Positions 54,353 to 54,365 of a DNA stretch of 54,365 nt are shown here, in pieces (position 1 is the stretch's first letter; every line of letters begins with the position of its first letter). Both the position numbers and the translations under genes were made by a program. Source of the stretch: Corynebacterium meitnerae (lineage in GTDB: Bacteria; Actinomycetota; Actinomycetes; Mycobacteriales; Mycobacteriaceae); the NCBI RefSeq assembly GCF_027570075.1, contig NZ_JAKMUS010000016.1, forward strand, positions 1-54,365. The letters are read 5' to 3'. The notes beneath the pieces are model-generated. The model was not told the DNA's origin. It saw nothing but the letters and a program-made list of their open reading frames with translations, and ran no database searches.

Positions 54353-54365
54353 ATCCCCACAAAAG

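Overview
The window looks like chromosomal DNA of a Corynebacterium or a close mycolate-forming relative. The evidence is the accD - accE - maf - [insert] - sseA - accBC block, the fused biotin carboxylase/BCCP subunit with its small epsilon partner, LppP/LprE-type and other lipoproteins, a trehalose-type ABC importer, DUF3151, and many TANNNT -10 boxes placed 6-7 nt before a start codon (leaderless transcripts). No rRNA, tRNA, CRISPR array or insertion sequence was recognised.

Left half (1-26.8 kb): an anti-phage defence island, almost entirely on the minus strand. It holds the 3' end of an mrr-type restriction gene, a UvrD-like helicase with a RelE/ParE-like N-terminus, a 2118-aa DEAD-box/DUF1998 helicase, a pocket of small unknown genes (9-11.3 kb), a 1525-aa adenine-specific DNA methyltransferase, an SNF2 helicase, a DUF262/HNH (GmrSD-type) protein, and a 1720-aa SF1 helicase carrying a DUF559/Vsr-like nuclease domain. 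SNF2 helicase + large methyltransferase + DEAD helicase + DUF1998 is the composition of class 1 DISARM. Here the DrmA- and DrmB-like parts appear fused, no phospholipase-D DrmC is seen, and extra helicase and nuclease modules are present.

Middle (27-38.3 kb): an envelope-stress-like locus. It has a C39-like cysteine peptidase, two tandem dynamin-like GTPases (IniA/IniC-like), two paralogous lipoproteins, a membrane-anchored Hsp70, a DxDGDG-repeat protein, an acidic protein, an ECF sigma factor and a ribbon-helix-helix protein. Four transcription units here carry nearly identical promoters (TGTAACC, 16 nt, CGTCTAA or CATCTAA), so the ECF sigma factor probably drives its own neighbourhood.

Right part (38.4-54.4 kb): housekeeping and transport. 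It has a SWIM-domain protein, an LppP/LprE lipoprotein, an AhpD-like protein, accD-accE-maf, a DUF4282 membrane protein, a trehalose-type ABC importer without an ATPase gene, a butanediol dehydrogenase-like SDR, DUF3151, a Cj0069-family ATP-grasp protein, sseA, accBC and a GNAT acetyltransferase. An 11-mer, GCTTATCGACG, occurs exactly seven times in the window but not once within the defence operons between 184 and 26,795.
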